DNA of 15,295 nt from Flavobacteriales bacterium UBA5422 (GTDB taxonomy: Bacteria; Bacteroidota; Bacteroidia; Flavobacteriales_D; Crocinitomicaceae), in assembly GCA_002409405.1 (NCBI GenBank), contig DHNG01000014.1, positions 71,891-87,185 on the forward strand, in the 5' to 3' direction. Position 1 is the stretch's first letter. Each line of letters begins with the position of its first letter. A program made the position numbers and the translations under genes. This document shows, piece by piece, positions 14,928 to 15,295 of this stretch. The notes below the pieces were generated by a model, which worked only from the letters and a program-made list of their open reading frames with translations, made no database searches and was not told where the DNA came from.

Positions 14928-15295
14928 TCAGCTCAGAAAGCCAGGAATAATGATTTTAAATCTGTTTACTTGTATACGATACCAGCACCAAATCAACAAA
15001 TGGATTGGTATCAAGACACCTATGAGCAGTAAAATCCGCTGCCACCAAATTCCTTCAATCGGATAGTTAAAAACGCTTAAATGAGGGAAAAATAATATTC
15101 CGCAAATAATACTCACATGCAGGAAGACAAGCAGTAGATACCATATTTCAGAAAATTTTATTTTCACATGCACCATTGTGCGATTCTCTGACACTTGTAC
15201 AAGTTTTATATGAGCATCTGGTACAATCCGTAATTTTTCAAATGGTTTTGCACTACGGAACAGAACAAATTTGTCGTAATTAAACTCACCTGAAT
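14928..15295 (-). CDS. Membrane protein of unknown function (N-terminus outside the window)
   Basis: The minus-strand frame is open from 14928 to the right edge (base 15295) without a stop, so the gene continues outside; about 121 residues are visible. The visible part begins with a soluble, strand-rich segment (GEFNYDKFVLFRSAKPFEKLRIVP, VSENRTMVHVKIKF), followed by two hydrophobic helices (about IWYLLLVFLHVSIICGILFF and ILLLIGVLIPIHLLIWCW) and a basic tail. A GTG at 15192-15194 and an ATG at 15174-15176 lie in frame, but both leave the first segment behind and it clearly reads as protein. The layout (G-x-F-x-x-x-F-x-L, ... T-x-V-x-V-K) loosely resembles small Bacteroidota membrane proteins with a PH-like or similar N-terminal domain; this is a weak resemblance, not an assignment. 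The gene converges on the small membrane protein. Confidence 0.62.
   Translation of the reverse strand, partial: SGEFNYDKFVLFRSAKPFEKLRIVPDAHIKLVQVSENRTMVHVKIKFSEIWYLLLVFLHVSIICGILFFPHLSVFNYPIEGIWWQRILLLIGVLIPIHLLIWCWYRIQVNRFKIIIPGFLS

Overview
The window looks like an ordinary chromosomal stretch of a member of the Bacteroidota. Four things support this. Intergenic regions carry exact copies of the TAnnTTTG promoter -7 element typical of that phylum. Start codons follow A-rich leaders, mostly without a clear Shine-Dalgarno sequence. Several gene families are common there: WG-repeat and YD-repeat proteins, a LytS/LytTR pair, and AraC-type regulators beside single enzymes. Many small exported proteins end their signal peptide in 'AQ' or 'SQ'. 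Genus cannot be set from the sequence alone. No rRNA, tRNA, transposase, CRISPR array, phage gene or toxin-antitoxin pair was seen. No gene-free gap exceeds about 230 bases.

Left part (1-2070): the C-terminal end of a class C beta-lactamase-like serine hydrolase converges on a two-component system on the minus strand. That system is a LytS-type histidine kinase followed by a LytTR response regulator, with an 8-base overlap. A 206-base divergent spacer separates the kinase from the next plus-strand gene.

Middle part (2071-7257, all plus strand): a membrane-anchored metallophosphatase with an unusual first metal motif; an exported TPR protein; a PLP-dependent threonine-aldolase-family enzyme; then an SDR oxidoreductase with an AraC-type regulator 7 bases behind it. 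The SDR/AraC pair has an 18-base inverted repeat upstream and an 11-base direct repeat just downstream.

Right part (7421-11030, plus strand): a tightly packed five-gene run. It contains an exported protein of unknown function, a GNAT acetyltransferase, a cytoplasmic WG-repeat protein, a second exported protein of unknown function and a second, RimJ/RimL-like GNAT. Neighbours overlap or lie 14-46 bases apart, so one transcript is likely. From 11135 a second group starts: an exported YD-repeat protein with a regular period of about 26 residues, an AraC-type regulator 22 bases behind it, then an S41-family lipoprotein and a 64-residue membrane protein. The right edge cuts a minus-strand membrane protein whose N-terminus lies outside the window.

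No single feature proves a new defence, toxin or mobile system. The best leads are the five-gene run alternating exported unknowns with GNATs, the DIE variant of the metallophosphatase motif, and the repeat elements around the SDR/AraC pair.
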